NCBI GenBank assembly: GCA_031551255.1
Contig: JAVBNW010000094.1
Location: forward strand, 1 to 36,858
Origin: JAVBNW01 sp031551255
Lineage (GTDB): Bacteria > Bacillota > Clostridia > Christensenellales > UBA1750
Direction: 5' to 3'
Length of the DNA: 36,858 nt
The position numbers and the translations under genes are program-made. Each line of letters opens with the position of its first letter. Within the stretch, counting starts at the first letter, position 1. Positions 9,286-16,837 of the stretch are shown piece after piece. Below the pieces are notes generated by a model that was not told the origin of the DNA, ran no database searches, and saw only the letters and a list, made by a program, of their open reading frames with translations.

Positions 9286-10386
9286 TCAGCTCTGTTTAAG
9301 ATATTCATGGATGAAGCCATCCAGTCCGCCGTTCATCACGGAATCCGTCGAGCCCACCTCAAAACCGGTGCGGTGGTCCTTGACCATGCTGTAGGGATGG
9401 AACACATAGGAGCGGATTTGCGAACCCCACTCGATCTTTTTCATTTCTCCCTTGATCGAAGCCATCTTATCGGCGGCCTCGCGCTCCTTCACCTCGGCCA
9501 GCTTTGCGCGCAGCATGCGCATGGCGGTTTCTCGGTTTTGAATCTGGCTGCGCTCGTTCTGGCATTGCACCACGATGCCGGTGGGCAGGTGGGTGATGCG
9601 CACCGCGGAATCCGTACGGTTGACGTGCTGCCCGCCCGCGCCGCCCGCGCGGTAGGTATCGATGCGCAAATCCTCTTGGTTGATCGGGAACTCGCCCTCA
9701 TCCTCGAGGATGGGGCTGACGTCTACCGACGCGAACGAAGTGTGCCGCCGCGCCGACGAATCAAACGGCGAAATGCGCACCAGGCGGTGCACGCCCTTTT
9801 CGGCCTTTAAATAGCCGTACGCGTTCTCGCCCGAAATCTCCATGGTAACGGATTTGATGCCCGCCTCGTCGCCGGGCTGGTCGTCAAGCACGCGCGCGGA
9901 GTAACCGTGCTTTTCACAGTACATCGAGTACATGCGGTAGAGCATTTCGGCCCAGTCCTGCGCCTCGGTGCCGCCCGCGCCGGCGTGGATGGATAAGAGG
10001 CAGTCGTGCGCGTCGTACTCGCCCCGAAGCAGTGTGGAGATGCGCAAATCCTCGGCCTTTTCTTCAAGCTTGCCCAGGCCTTGCACGATTTCCGGCAAAA
10101 ATTCGGAGTCGTCCTCCGTATCGCTCAGCTCGATCATATCGCGGATATCCCCACTAAGCCTAAGAAGCCCCTCGTATGCGTCGATTTTGCCGGAAAGCGA
10201 CTTGATGCGCGCGTTGATCTTCTGCGCGCGCTCCACGTCGTCCCACGCGCCGGGGGCGGCCATCTCTTCTTCGCATTCCCTAAGCTCCCCGCGCAGGCGG
10301 TCAAGGTCGAGCGCGCGGCCCGCCTCCTCAACCGTCTCTACGACGGCTTCGAGCTGTTGTAAGTAGCGTTCGAGTTCTAGCGTCAT
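9286..10386 (-). CDS. prfB: peptide chain release factor 2, without frameshift site
   Basis: A 366-residue RF2, which terminates translation at UGA and UAA. It has the anticodon-like SPF motif (RISPFDSS) and the catalytic GGQ (AGGAGGQHVN). At residues 26-27, where many RF2 genes carry CTT TGA C and need a +1 shift, this gene reads CTC GAC (Leu-Asp, 10306-10311) and continues in one frame. The autoregulatory frameshift is therefore absent. AAGGGAG lies 8 nt before the ATG. The start overlaps the stop of a 52-codon ORF (ATGA), which may replace frameshifting as a coupling device (inference). Confidence 0.95.
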   Translation of the reverse strand: MTLELERYLQQLEAVVETVEEAGRALDLDRLRGELRECEEEMAAPGAWDDVERAQKINARIKSLSGKIDAYEGLLRLSGDIRDMIELSDTEDDSEFLPEIVQGLGKLEEKAEDLRISTLLRGEYDAHDCLLSIHAGAGGTEAQDWAEMLYRMYSMYCEKHGYSARVLDDQPGDEAGIKSVTMEISGENAYGYLKAEKGVHRLVRISPFDSSARRHTSFASVDVSPILEDEGEFPINQEDLRIDTYRAGGAGGQHVNRTDSAVRITHLPTGIVVQCQNERSQIQNRETAMRMLRAKLAEVKEREAADKMASIKGEMKKIEWGSQIRSYVFHPYSMVKDHRTGFEVGSTDSVMNGGLDGFIHEYLKQS

Positions 10387-10541
10387 GCGCTGGCTCCCTT
10401 CGTTGCGGCCATGCCGGATACTTTAGTATAGCCGCTATCGCGCAATCCATCAAGGCAATCGCGACAAAAAAACGGCGCGCGCTCCTTGTATTTGCGCACG
10501 CCGCAGCTGGTCACGGCCTTCTCCTTTACACACTTGCGCAT
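10383..10541 (-). CDS. small Cys-rich ORF coupled to prfB
   Basis: A 52-residue open frame, MRKCVKEKAVTSCG... Cysteines lie at 4, 13, 26 and 29 (the last two as CRDC), suggesting a small zinc-ribbon or knuckle, although the spacing fits no family I recognise. It is rich in Lys and Arg, as in many small RNA-binding proteins. Its TGA overlaps the prfB ATG (ATGA), which argues for real, coupled translation. The start has only a modest RBS (AAGG, 4 nt upstream). It follows the GH9 stop by 58 nt. If it is not a protein gene, the frame may be chance. Confidence 0.5.
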   Translation of the reverse strand: MRKCVKEKAVTSCGVRKYKERAPFFCRDCLDGLRDSGYTKVSGMAATKGASA

Positions 10542-10599
10542 GCCGCCTTGAGCACCCTTTAAGCCATGGTTTCTTTGGCCGCCCTAATCAGCGGTTCCC

Positions 10600-12303
10600 C
10601 TAAGCGAGCAGTTTTTTCAGCAGCGCCGCCAGCCACATTGTATGGCAAACCATGGGCGTCCAATACTCGCAGGTGTGGTACGAGCCGTCGTGCATGTGGG
10701 GCATGTCGTCCTCGCCGCCCCCGATGCCGTTGAGCACCGCGCCGCGGATGCGGGGGGTGGGCGGCACAAAGCAATGCGGGTCGAACATCGTGTGGTGGTT
10801 GCGGCCTACCAAATCCACGGTGGATTCGTCCAGCGGGTTCGCGCCGAGAATCCAGTCGAGCTGGCGCTGCGCCGCTACCATGAGCTCAGGCTCGCCAAGC
10901 AGCTGGGAAGCCTCGGCAAGCGCGATGCCGATCGCCGCCACATGCGCGTTGATGCCCACCCACCAGGCTGTGCCGTCGGTCTCCATGCGATCGTGAAGCC
11001 CCATAAAATAGCGGAAGAAATAGCCCCCGATTTTGCGGCCTCCCCCGGCGTCATGCTCGTATAGCCCATAGGGAGACATGCCGTAACCGCCCCGCTTAAC
11101 CATCGGCAAAATGTACTCCATCGCCCACATCCTAAGGCATGTGCGCCACGCGGGCGCATCCGGATGATCGCCGAGCGTCTTAAGCGCGAGGCACAGCCCG
11201 ATGCCCACCGGATCGCCGTGTATATCCTTATAGGGCGCGGCGTTCACCTTGGACATCCTGAAAAATCCTCTGACGGGCTCATAGTCCGTCACCTGCAGCG
11301 CCTTAATGCGGCCCGCAAAATCTGCTGCCCAATCCGCGTAAAGGGCGTCGCCGGTGGATCGGAACATCTCTAGCGCGGCGATCAGGCCGTCGCCCAACGC
11401 CTGAAGATCGGTGTCGTCGCCGATCTTTACAAGGCACCAAGAAAAACAGCGCGCGCCGGCCTTAAGGCAAACCTTGGCGTACGCCCCGTCCCCCTGCGAG
11501 CCCGCCACCCGCGCGGCCACAGCCTGCGCGGCCACAAAGCGCAGCTGGCCCGCCAATCCTTCGGGCGTTGTCTTAATCACGCGGTCGTCCTCGGTGCCAC
11601 GAAGGTTATCCGTCCAGTGGTTGCTGTCCGAGTGCGCAAACACGTCGCCCCCGCAGTGGGCCATCACATAGCCTTCGTCTTCCTGCATCGCAAGGAAGTA
11701 GCGGTTGCCCCACTTAAGCTCCTCAAGGATCGCGCCGGGCCTCGTCACATCGCCCTGCAGTTCGTACACCTTCGCAAGGCCCAGCATGCCGTAGAGCGTA
11801 GCGCTCACCCATTTGCGCAAATCCGACGCATCGTGCCACCCGCCGGTGACATCGCGGCGCTCGCCGTTGTCCATGCGGATGCCATCCTCTACATGGCAGG
11901 GGGTGTGATAGCCGGTGGCGCTCGGCCCACAGCGCTGCGCGGCGAAGTAAGTTACCGGGTGGATAAACGCCTCGTCCAGCGCGCCTTCAAAGACGCGGAC
12001 CGGATAACTGCGGTATATGCCCGCCGTTATGTAATACGTGCCGGGTGTGGTTACCGACGAAAAGTCATATTGGGCAACGGTGCCGAAGTCGAGTTTTTCG
12101 GAGAAAACAGTCTTCTCGTCGGCCACCGCGCCGGTCTCGCAGCAAACGAGCCGGAATATGTGCTCACCCTCCGCCTCCAGCACGGCGACCTTCGGGGCCT
12201 TCGGAAGAAAACCCAGGTGGTTTACGCGAATGACGGTATGGGCATCGCTGTGATAGTCCCTGGAGGTGACGTGCGCCCTGAGCCTTTCAGTAACCTCGTT
12301 CAT
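10600..12303 (-). CDS. glycoside hydrolase family 9 protein, cytoplasmic
   Basis: A 567-residue protein. It has an N-terminal Ig-like domain of the CelD_N type (about 22-105, starting VIRVNHLGFLPKAPKVA), then a GH9 (alpha/alpha)6 catalytic domain. The catalytic aspartate region is GGWHDASD (D158 and D161), and the C-terminal acid is E546 in HTCEYWTP, where classical cellulases have NE. GH9 enzymes cleave beta-1,4-glucans; some intracellular members are exo-beta-glucosaminidases or cellobiose-level enzymes. There is no signal peptide, so it probably acts on imported oligosaccharides. The ATG at 12303 has AAAAGGAGG upstream. A GCGCGCC/GGCGCGC inverted repeat lies in the leader (12321-12336). 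Confidence 0.85.
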   Translation of the reverse strand: MNEVTERLRAHVTSRDYHSDAHTVIRVNHLGFLPKAPKVAVLEAEGEHIFRLVCCETGAVADEKTVFSEKLDFGTVAQYDFSSVTTPGTYYITAGIYRSYPVRVFEGALDEAFIHPVTYFAAQRCGPSATGYHTPCHVEDGIRMDNGERRDVTGGWHDASDLRKWVSATLYGMLGLAKVYELQGDVTRPGAILEELKWGNRYFLAMQEDEGYVMAHCGGDVFAHSDSNHWTDNLRGTEDDRVIKTTPEGLAGQLRFVAAQAVAARVAGSQGDGAYAKVCLKAGARCFSWCLVKIGDDTDLQALGDGLIAALEMFRSTGDALYADWAADFAGRIKALQVTDYEPVRGFFRMSKVNAAPYKDIHGDPVGIGLCLALKTLGDHPDAPAWRTCLRMWAMEYILPMVKRGGYGMSPYGLYEHDAGGGRKIGGYFFRYFMGLHDRMETDGTAWWVGINAHVAAIGIALAEASQLLGEPELMVAAQRQLDWILGANPLDESTVDLVGRNHHTMFDPHCFVPPTPRIRGAVLNGIGGGEDDMPHMHDGSYHTCEYWTPMVCHTMWLAALLKKLLA

Positions 12304-12320
12304 GACAACCTCCTTTTGCC

Positions 12321-12336
12321 GCGCGCCAAGGCGCGC
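12321..12336. promoter_or_regulatory. inverted repeat in GH9 leader
   Basis: Perfect 7-bp arms, GCGCGCC and GGCGCGC, with a 2-nt spacer, 18 nt upstream of the GH9 start and next to its RBS. It could be an operator or a translation-modulating hairpin; nothing shows which. Confidence 0.3.
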
Positions 12337-12381
12337 ATCCCTGCTTTGTTACCGAATAAATTCCCCACCGACGGCTCAAAC

Positions 12382-12648
12382 CCTCCTCTCGTCGTCGCGG
12401 ACTGCGTATCGCTCGCTTCCACACTGCGGTGTGAAAGCTCGTTCACTTCGTCGCTCCTCCTCTTCCATCAAACCGCCGCGGCGGTTTGATGGATTAAGAA
12501 CGGCGAAGAAGGCGCGAGGCTCACGCTCTCCGTTCTTCTTAATTCCAAAGAAACCTCAGTTTCTTTGGAAAGAGGAGGGGCCACGAAGCGCCAGAACCGC
12601 CAGCGCCGCAGCGCTGGCGGTTCTGAGCGCAGTGCGCCCCGACGAGGC
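12382..12648. repeat. hairpin module copy 2, between GH9 and alaS
   Basis: Fills most of the 350-bp gap between the two genes. Type-A hairpins: 12415-12438 (GCTTCCACAC, loop TGCG, one mismatch) and 12592-12625 (15-bp perfect stem including GAACCGCCAGCGC, loop CGCA). Type-B hairpins: 12465-12492, a perfect 28-bp palindrome CCATCAAACCGCCG/CGGCGGTTTGATGG, and 12543-12570 (TTCCAAAGAAAC, loop CTCA). Stems differ from those at 5.7 and 24 kb but remain complementary. It starts only a few bases after the alaS stop. No gene is seen here. Confidence 0.8.
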
Positions 12649-12653
12649 GACGG

Positions 12654-14441
12654 TTAGGCGATCACGGCCTTGATGCGCCGAACGCCCGCGGAGGAAGACT
12701 CTTCTTTTTGAATCGTAAACGAGCCAAGCTCGCCGGTATTATTAGCATGCGGCCCGCCGCAAATCTCCTTGGACGCAGGGCCCATGGTGTATACCTTCAC
12801 GCGCTCGCCATAGCGATCCCCAAACAGGCCGATCGCCCCCTGCGCTTTGGCGTCCTCCACGGTCATCTCCTGCATCTGAATCGGGTGTCCCGCCCGGATG
12901 TTTTCGTTGACGATCTCTTGCACTTTTAGGATCTCTTCCTTCGTCATCTTGCGGCTGAACGAAAAATCGAACCGCAGGCGCTCGGGGGTGATGTTCGAGC
13001 CCTTTTGCGCCACCTCGTCGCCCAGCACTTCGCGCAGCGCCGCGTGCAAAAGGTGGGTGGCGGTGTGCAGCCTGGCGGTAGCCTCGCTGTCGTCTGCAAG
13101 CCCCCCCTTGAAACGTTGCTCGGCTCCGGCGTGGCTGAGCGCTTGGTGCTCCTTAAAGCGCTGCTCAAACCCTGCGATATCCACCTTCATGCCGCGTTCG
13201 GCCGCGAGCTCCGCCGTCATTTCGATCGGGAAGCCGTACGTATCGTACAGGCGGAAGGCCATAACTCCGTCGATCGTATCCCCGGCCGCAAGGCGCAACG
13301 CGGCCTTTTCAAACTCCTTGAGGCCTTGCCTGAGCGTGTTGGAGAAGCGCTGCTCCTCGAGCCTCAGCTGCTCGAGCACGAACTCTTCCTTTTCGCGCAG
13401 TTCGGGGTACGCAGGGGCGTATTGGTCGATGTACACCTTGGCGACGGCGGCTGTCATGCCCTCGCCCATACCCAGCTGGTTGCCCATGCGCACCGCGCGG
13501 CGGATCAGGCGGCGCAGCACATAGCCCTGGTCGACGTTGGAGGGCGTAACCCCGCGCGGGTCGCCCAGGATAAATGTGGCGGTTCGCATGTGGTCGGCGA
13601 TCACGCGAAACGCGCGGGCGGTCTTCTCGTCTTCGCCGTAGCGCTTGCCGGAAAGCTCGGCGATCTTGGCGAGGGAGCGCTCGAACAGGTCGGTTTCGTA
13701 TACGCTCTGCTTGCCGGTCAGCACGCACAGCGTACGCTCCAGCCCCATGCCCGTATCGACATTCTTCTTGGACAACTGTTCAAGCCCGCCGCCTTTTACG
13801 CGGTTGTATTGCATGAACACGTCGTTCCATATCTCAAGGTAGCGCCCGCAGTCGCATGCCGGCGAACAACCAGGCCCGCAGGGCTCCTTATCCATAATCA
13901 TAAACATCTCGGTATCCGGGCCGCACGGGCCGGTTTCCCCCGCCCACCACCAGTTGTTTTCCTTGGGCAGGTAAAAGATTCGCTCCTTGGGCACGCCCAT
14001 CTCCATCCACAGCGACGCGGCCTCCTCGTCGACGGGCGCGTCCTCGTCGCCCGCAAAGACCGAAAACGCCAGCTTCTCGGGGTCGAGGCCCAGATAGGCG
14101 GGGCTGGTGAGGAACTCCCAGCTCCAGGTAATCGCATCGCGCTTGAAGTAATCCCCCAGCGACCAGTTGCCCATCATCTCAAAAAACGTCAGGTGTGAAG
14201 CGTCGCCCACCTCGTCGATATCGCCGGTGCGGATGCACTTTTGCACGTCGCAAAGCCGCGTTCCCGCCGGATGCCTCTCGCCCAGCAGGTACGGCACCAG
14301 GGGGTGCATGCCCGCGGTAGTGAACAGAACCGATGGGTCGTTTTCGGGGATCACCGACGCGCTTTGCAAAATGGCGTGGCCTTTGGAGCGGAAAAAATCA
14401 AGATACATCGAGCGGAGCTGGTCGGAGGTAATGTCGCGCAT
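12654..14441 (-). CDS. alaS: alanyl-tRNA synthetase, short form
   Basis: A 595-residue AlaRS charging tRNA-Ala in the cytoplasm. The class II catalytic core is N-terminal (FTTAGMHPLVPYLLG, RLCDVQKCIRTGDIDEVG, FEMMGNWSLGDYFK). The editing domain retains the zinc ligands H459 and H463 (HTATH) and C561 and H565 (CGGPH). The protein ends at the end of the editing domain, so the C-Ala domain present in ~870-residue enzymes is absent; short AlaRS forms are known in some bacteria. The ATG at 14441 is preferred: AAAGGATG lies 8 nt upstream, while the ATG at 14468 sits in the U-tract of the leader terminator. Controlled by a T-box. Confidence 0.93.
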   Translation of the reverse strand: MRDITSDQLRSMYLDFFRSKGHAILQSASVIPENDPSVLFTTAGMHPLVPYLLGERHPAGTRLCDVQKCIRTGDIDEVGDASHLTFFEMMGNWSLGDYFKRDAITWSWEFLTSPAYLGLDPEKLAFSVFAGDEDAPVDEEAASLWMEMGVPKERIFYLPKENNWWWAGETGPCGPDTEMFMIMDKEPCGPGCSPACDCGRYLEIWNDVFMQYNRVKGGGLEQLSKKNVDTGMGLERTLCVLTGKQSVYETDLFERSLAKIAELSGKRYGEDEKTARAFRVIADHMRTATFILGDPRGVTPSNVDQGYVLRRLIRRAVRMGNQLGMGEGMTAAVAKVYIDQYAPAYPELREKEEFVLEQLRLEEQRFSNTLRQGLKEFEKAALRLAAGDTIDGVMAFRLYDTYGFPIEMTAELAAERGMKVDIAGFEQRFKEHQALSHAGAEQRFKGGLADDSEATARLHTATHLLHAALREVLGDEVAQKGSNITPERLRFDFSFSRKMTKEEILKVQEIVNENIRAGHPIQMQEMTVEDAKAQGAIGLFGDRYGERVKVYTMGPASKEICGGPHANNTGELGSFTIQKEESSSAGVRRIKAVIA

Positions 14442-14468
14442 GGAAATCATCCTTTCAAAAAACTTCAT

Positions 14469-14684
14469 AAAAAAATCCGCCCCTCCGATAGGGACGAATC
14501 ACTTCGCGGTACCACCCTGCTTGGCGGCATGGCCGCCCACTCAAGCCGCGTAACGCGCGGGCGCGCCGCGCCATTGCCTGCGCGGCCCTCCGGGGCGGCA
14601 TTCCATTCCTAGCCGCGCCGGGCTCGCACCTGCCCCGGCTCGCTTGGCGGCTTGTGAAAGGAATTTCCCCTTCATCGGGTTTGT
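14469..14684 (-). promoter_or_regulatory. T-box riboswitch, alanine-specific
   Basis: On the minus strand the canonical T-box AGGGTGGTACCGCG lies at 14518-14505. It is followed by a terminator hairpin (CGTCCCT/AGGGGCG, 14496-14478) and a run of seven Us directly before alaS. Upstream, GGTGCGAGCCC fits the distal stem I motif. The segment GGAATGCCGCCCC places a likely GCC (Ala) specifier at 14599-14597. Uncharged tRNA-Ala should stabilise the antiterminator and allow alaS transcription. T-box and terminator are seen directly; the specifier position is inferred. Confidence 0.92.
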
Positions 14685-14689
14685 TGGCA

Positions 14690-14719
14690 AGAATAGCACG
14701 GCGGCGGGGGATTTGTCAA
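14690..14719 (-). promoter_or_regulatory. alaS promoter
   Basis: TTGACA (14719-14714) and TATTCT (14695-14690) on the minus strand, 18 bp apart, just upstream of the T-box leader. Good housekeeping-type promoter. Confidence 0.75.
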
Positions 14720-14782
14720 GAGCGCGCCAAATGGATGGCAAGCGCCTCGTCCCCCAAAGTATCGTCGAATAAAAATTTTATG

Positions 14783-14808
14783 TTGACAATGTGACTTTTT
14801 GCCGTCAC
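14783..14808 (+). promoter_or_regulatory. candidate ECF sigma promoter region
   Basis: TTGACA at 14783-14788 has no well-placed -10. It is followed by an inverted repeat, GTGAC(8 nt)GTCAC at 14791-14808, about 30 bp before the sigma start. It may be an operator or the -35 area of a self-regulated ECF promoter. Weak. Confidence 0.3.
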
Positions 14809-14838
14809 GAAAGGTATTAACAGTGAAAGGGAGTGGCC

Positions 14839-15342
14839 TTGTTGGAACAGCCGCCGCCATATACGGCCGATACTGTGGAAGGCGCGATCGACGCCTATGC
14901 GATTACGGTGTACAGGCTGGCCTTCTCTCACATGAGAAACCGGGCCGATGCGGACGATGTCTTTCAGGAGGTATTTTTCCGCTACGTTCGCAAACGGCCG
15001 CAATTCACATCGGAGGAACACAGGAAGGCGTGGTTCCTCCGGGTCACCGTCAACTGCTGCAAAAAAATGTACGGCTCGCCGTGGTTTAAGAATACCGTTG
15101 CGCTGGATGATTCCATCGCGTTTGAAACGCAGGAAGAAAACAGGCTTTTCTGCGATCTTGCGAGGCTGCCTGCTAAGTACAGAGACGTAATTCATCTCTT
15201 TTACTATGAAGGCCTTTCCGTCGAAGAAATCTGCGCGGCCCTCCGGCAAAAGCCTTCGGCCGTCAAAATGCGGCTGATGCGCGCAAGAAAAAAACTAAAG
15301 GACATCTTGAAGGAGGATTTCGATGCTGAAGGAAATCTATAG
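14839..15342 (+). CDS. ECF-type RNA polymerase sigma factor
   Basis: A 167-residue sigma-70 family protein with region 2 at about 18-80 (AFSHMRNRADADDVFQEVFF) and region 4 at about 108-160 (LPAKYRDVIHLFYYEGLSVEEICAAL, then KMRLMRARKKL). It redirects RNA polymerase, presumably on an envelope or stress signal sensed by the adjoining membrane protein. The TTG at 14839 is preferred: AAGGGAG lies 5 nt upstream, whereas the in-frame GTG at 14833 overlaps that RBS. It overlaps the next gene by 20 nt, the usual sigma/anti-sigma coupling. The pair is on the plus strand, against the surrounding leftward genes, suggesting separate acquisition (inference). Confidence 0.88.
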   Translation: MLEQPPPYTADTVEGAIDAYAITVYRLAFSHMRNRADADDVFQEVFFRYVRKRPQFTSEEHRKAWFLRVTVNCCKKMYGSPWFKNTVALDDSIAFETQEENRLFCDLARLPAKYRDVIHLFYYEGLSVEEICAALRQKPSAVKMRLMRARKKLKDILKEDFDAEGNL

Positions 15343-16369
15343 CAGCATGAACGAGCAAATATTTCCTAGCCGGCAACTTCTCAGCAAGACGATCGAGGGG
15401 AGAACGATAAACGGCAAAAGGCAGGGGGGCTCTTTCAAGAGGATTGCAAAACCCGCGGCTGCCTGCATCGCGCTGCTTTTGTGTCTGCTTATTTCCCTCC
15501 CGGCCCTTTTGGCAAGCGTGCCTGCCGTGTACGACGCGGCGTACCTTCTATCTCCCGCGGTCGCTCAATTTTTTAAGCCCGTGCGGGAATCGTGCGTAAG
15601 CAACGGGATCAAGATGGAGGTCGTATCCGCATACGTTCGCGGCAACACGGCGCAGATGTACGTATCGCTTACGGATCTTGAGGGAGACCGCGTGGACGCT
15701 ACGACCGATCTGTTCGACAGCTACTCGATCCGCCGCCCGTTCAGCAGCGCCGCGACCTGCGCACCGGCGGGTTTTGATGAGGCCACCAAAACGGCCACAT
15801 TTTTGCTTTCGATTACGGAGTGGGAAAACCAAGCGATCCTAGGGGATAAGATCACCTTCTCCGTCGGCAACTTCATCAGCGGAAAGCAAACGCACGAAAG
15901 AATCCCGATCGCGCTCAGCCCATCCATCGTATCCGACGATGCGACCGCCAAGCCAATGCCTCAAAACGGCGGGGGCGGTAACTACGCCTGGTACTTTGAA
16001 GATGATCGCCACATCCCAAACGTGCTGCCGCCCGCCGCGCCCACAGATTTCGGCGTCGAGGGCATCGCGCTGACCGGCGCGGGATATGCGGACGGCATGC
16101 TGCACGTTCAACTGGCCGTAAAGGATTTTTTGCGCAACGACAACCACGGCGATGTCTTTTTTGAAGACGCGCGGGGCCGCGCCGTCTCGCATGCATATAA
16201 CGTCCACTTTATTGAATTTGAAAACGAAGAGAGGATCGATTATTGCGAATTCGTGTTTGATATCCCCAAGGAGAGCCTGGGCGAATATGCGCTGTACGGA
16301 AACTTTACCACCAGCGCCGTGTTCACCCAAGGGAATTGGCAGGTAACGTTCCCTCTTGAGCCCGATTAG
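15323..16369 (+). CDS. membrane anti-sigma factor, DUF4179-like
   Basis: A 348-residue protein with a short cytoplasmic N-terminus (1-42), one transmembrane helix (about 43-66, AAACIALLLCLLISLPALLA) and a large extracytoplasmic beta-rich domain. This is the layout of DUF4179-type anti-sigma proteins in Clostridia. It probably sequesters the upstream sigma factor until the outer domain receives a signal. No zinc-binding HxxxCxxC motif is visible in the cytoplasmic part. AAGGAGG precedes the ATG at 15323, which lies inside the sigma gene. Its TAG stop interlocks with the stop of the convergent GNAT gene. Confidence 0.75.
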   Translation: MLKEIYSSMNEQIFPSRQLLSKTIEGRTINGKRQGGSFKRIAKPAAACIALLLCLLISLPALLASVPAVYDAAYLLSPAVAQFFKPVRESCVSNGIKMEVVSAYVRGNTAQMYVSLTDLEGDRVDATTDLFDSYSIRRPFSSAATCAPAGFDEATKTATFLLSITEWENQAILGDKITFSVGNFISGKQTHERIPIALSPSIVSDDATAKPMPQNGGGGNYAWYFEDDRHIPNVLPPAAPTDFGVEGIALTGAGYADGMLHVQLAVKDFLRNDNHGDVFFEDARGRAVSHAYNVHFIEFENEERIDYCEFVFDIPKESLGEYALYGNFTTSAVFTQGNWQVTFPLEPD

Positions 16370-16815
16370 CCTGCGTCACGTTCGCGAAAGCCCAGCTTCT
16401 CCAAAACGCCGCGCATCGCATAGTTGTCCTCTCCCGTTACGCAGGTGGCCTGTTTCCCCTCGCCGAGGATCTTGGCCGTTGTATGCGATACCATCCGCGT
16501 CGCAAACCCTTGCCCGCGAAACGCCGGGGCGGTGACGACCGCCGCAACCTCCCAGGCATCCTCCTCCCTCTTCCAAATCGCCGCGCGGGAGACGATCTCG
16601 CCGTCGCGAAGGATCGCATACTCCAGCCATGTGTCGTCGTCCGGTGGAAATTGCGCGGCCAGCTCTTCAAAGGAGGCCGTAAACGTGGGCAATTGCGACA
16701 GCACCCGAAAAAGGCGGCGCGCATTGTCCCCCTTATGCACGTCGAACGCTTCGATGCCCTCCTCCGCGACGGGACGAAAGAATTGCGACTCGCACAAGTA
16801 TTGTACGCGTTTCAC
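16366..16815 (-). CDS. GNAT-family N-acetyltransferase
   Basis: A 149-residue acetyltransferase of the GNAT fold. The acetyl-CoA pyrophosphate loop is visible as APAFRGQGFATRMV (Q/RxxGxG/A type), preceded by beta-4 WEVAAVVT and followed by the helix and strand NYAMRGVLEKLGF. The substrate is unknown. The start is GTG at 16815 with GGGGG upstream. It lies 22 nt after the SDR stop and is probably co-transcribed with it. Stop codons of this gene (TAA, 16368-16366) and of the convergent anti-sigma gene (TAG, 16367-16369) overlap by two bases. Confidence 0.85.
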   Translation of the reverse strand: MKRVQYLCESQFFRPVAEEGIEAFDVHKGDNARRLFRVLSQLPTFTASFEELAAQFPPDDDTWLEYAILRDGEIVSRAAIWKREEDAWEVAAVVTAPAFRGQGFATRMVSHTTAKILGEGKQATCVTGEDNYAMRGVLEKLGFRERDAG

Positions 16816-16837
16816 GCCGGCGCCCCCATTCTATCGG

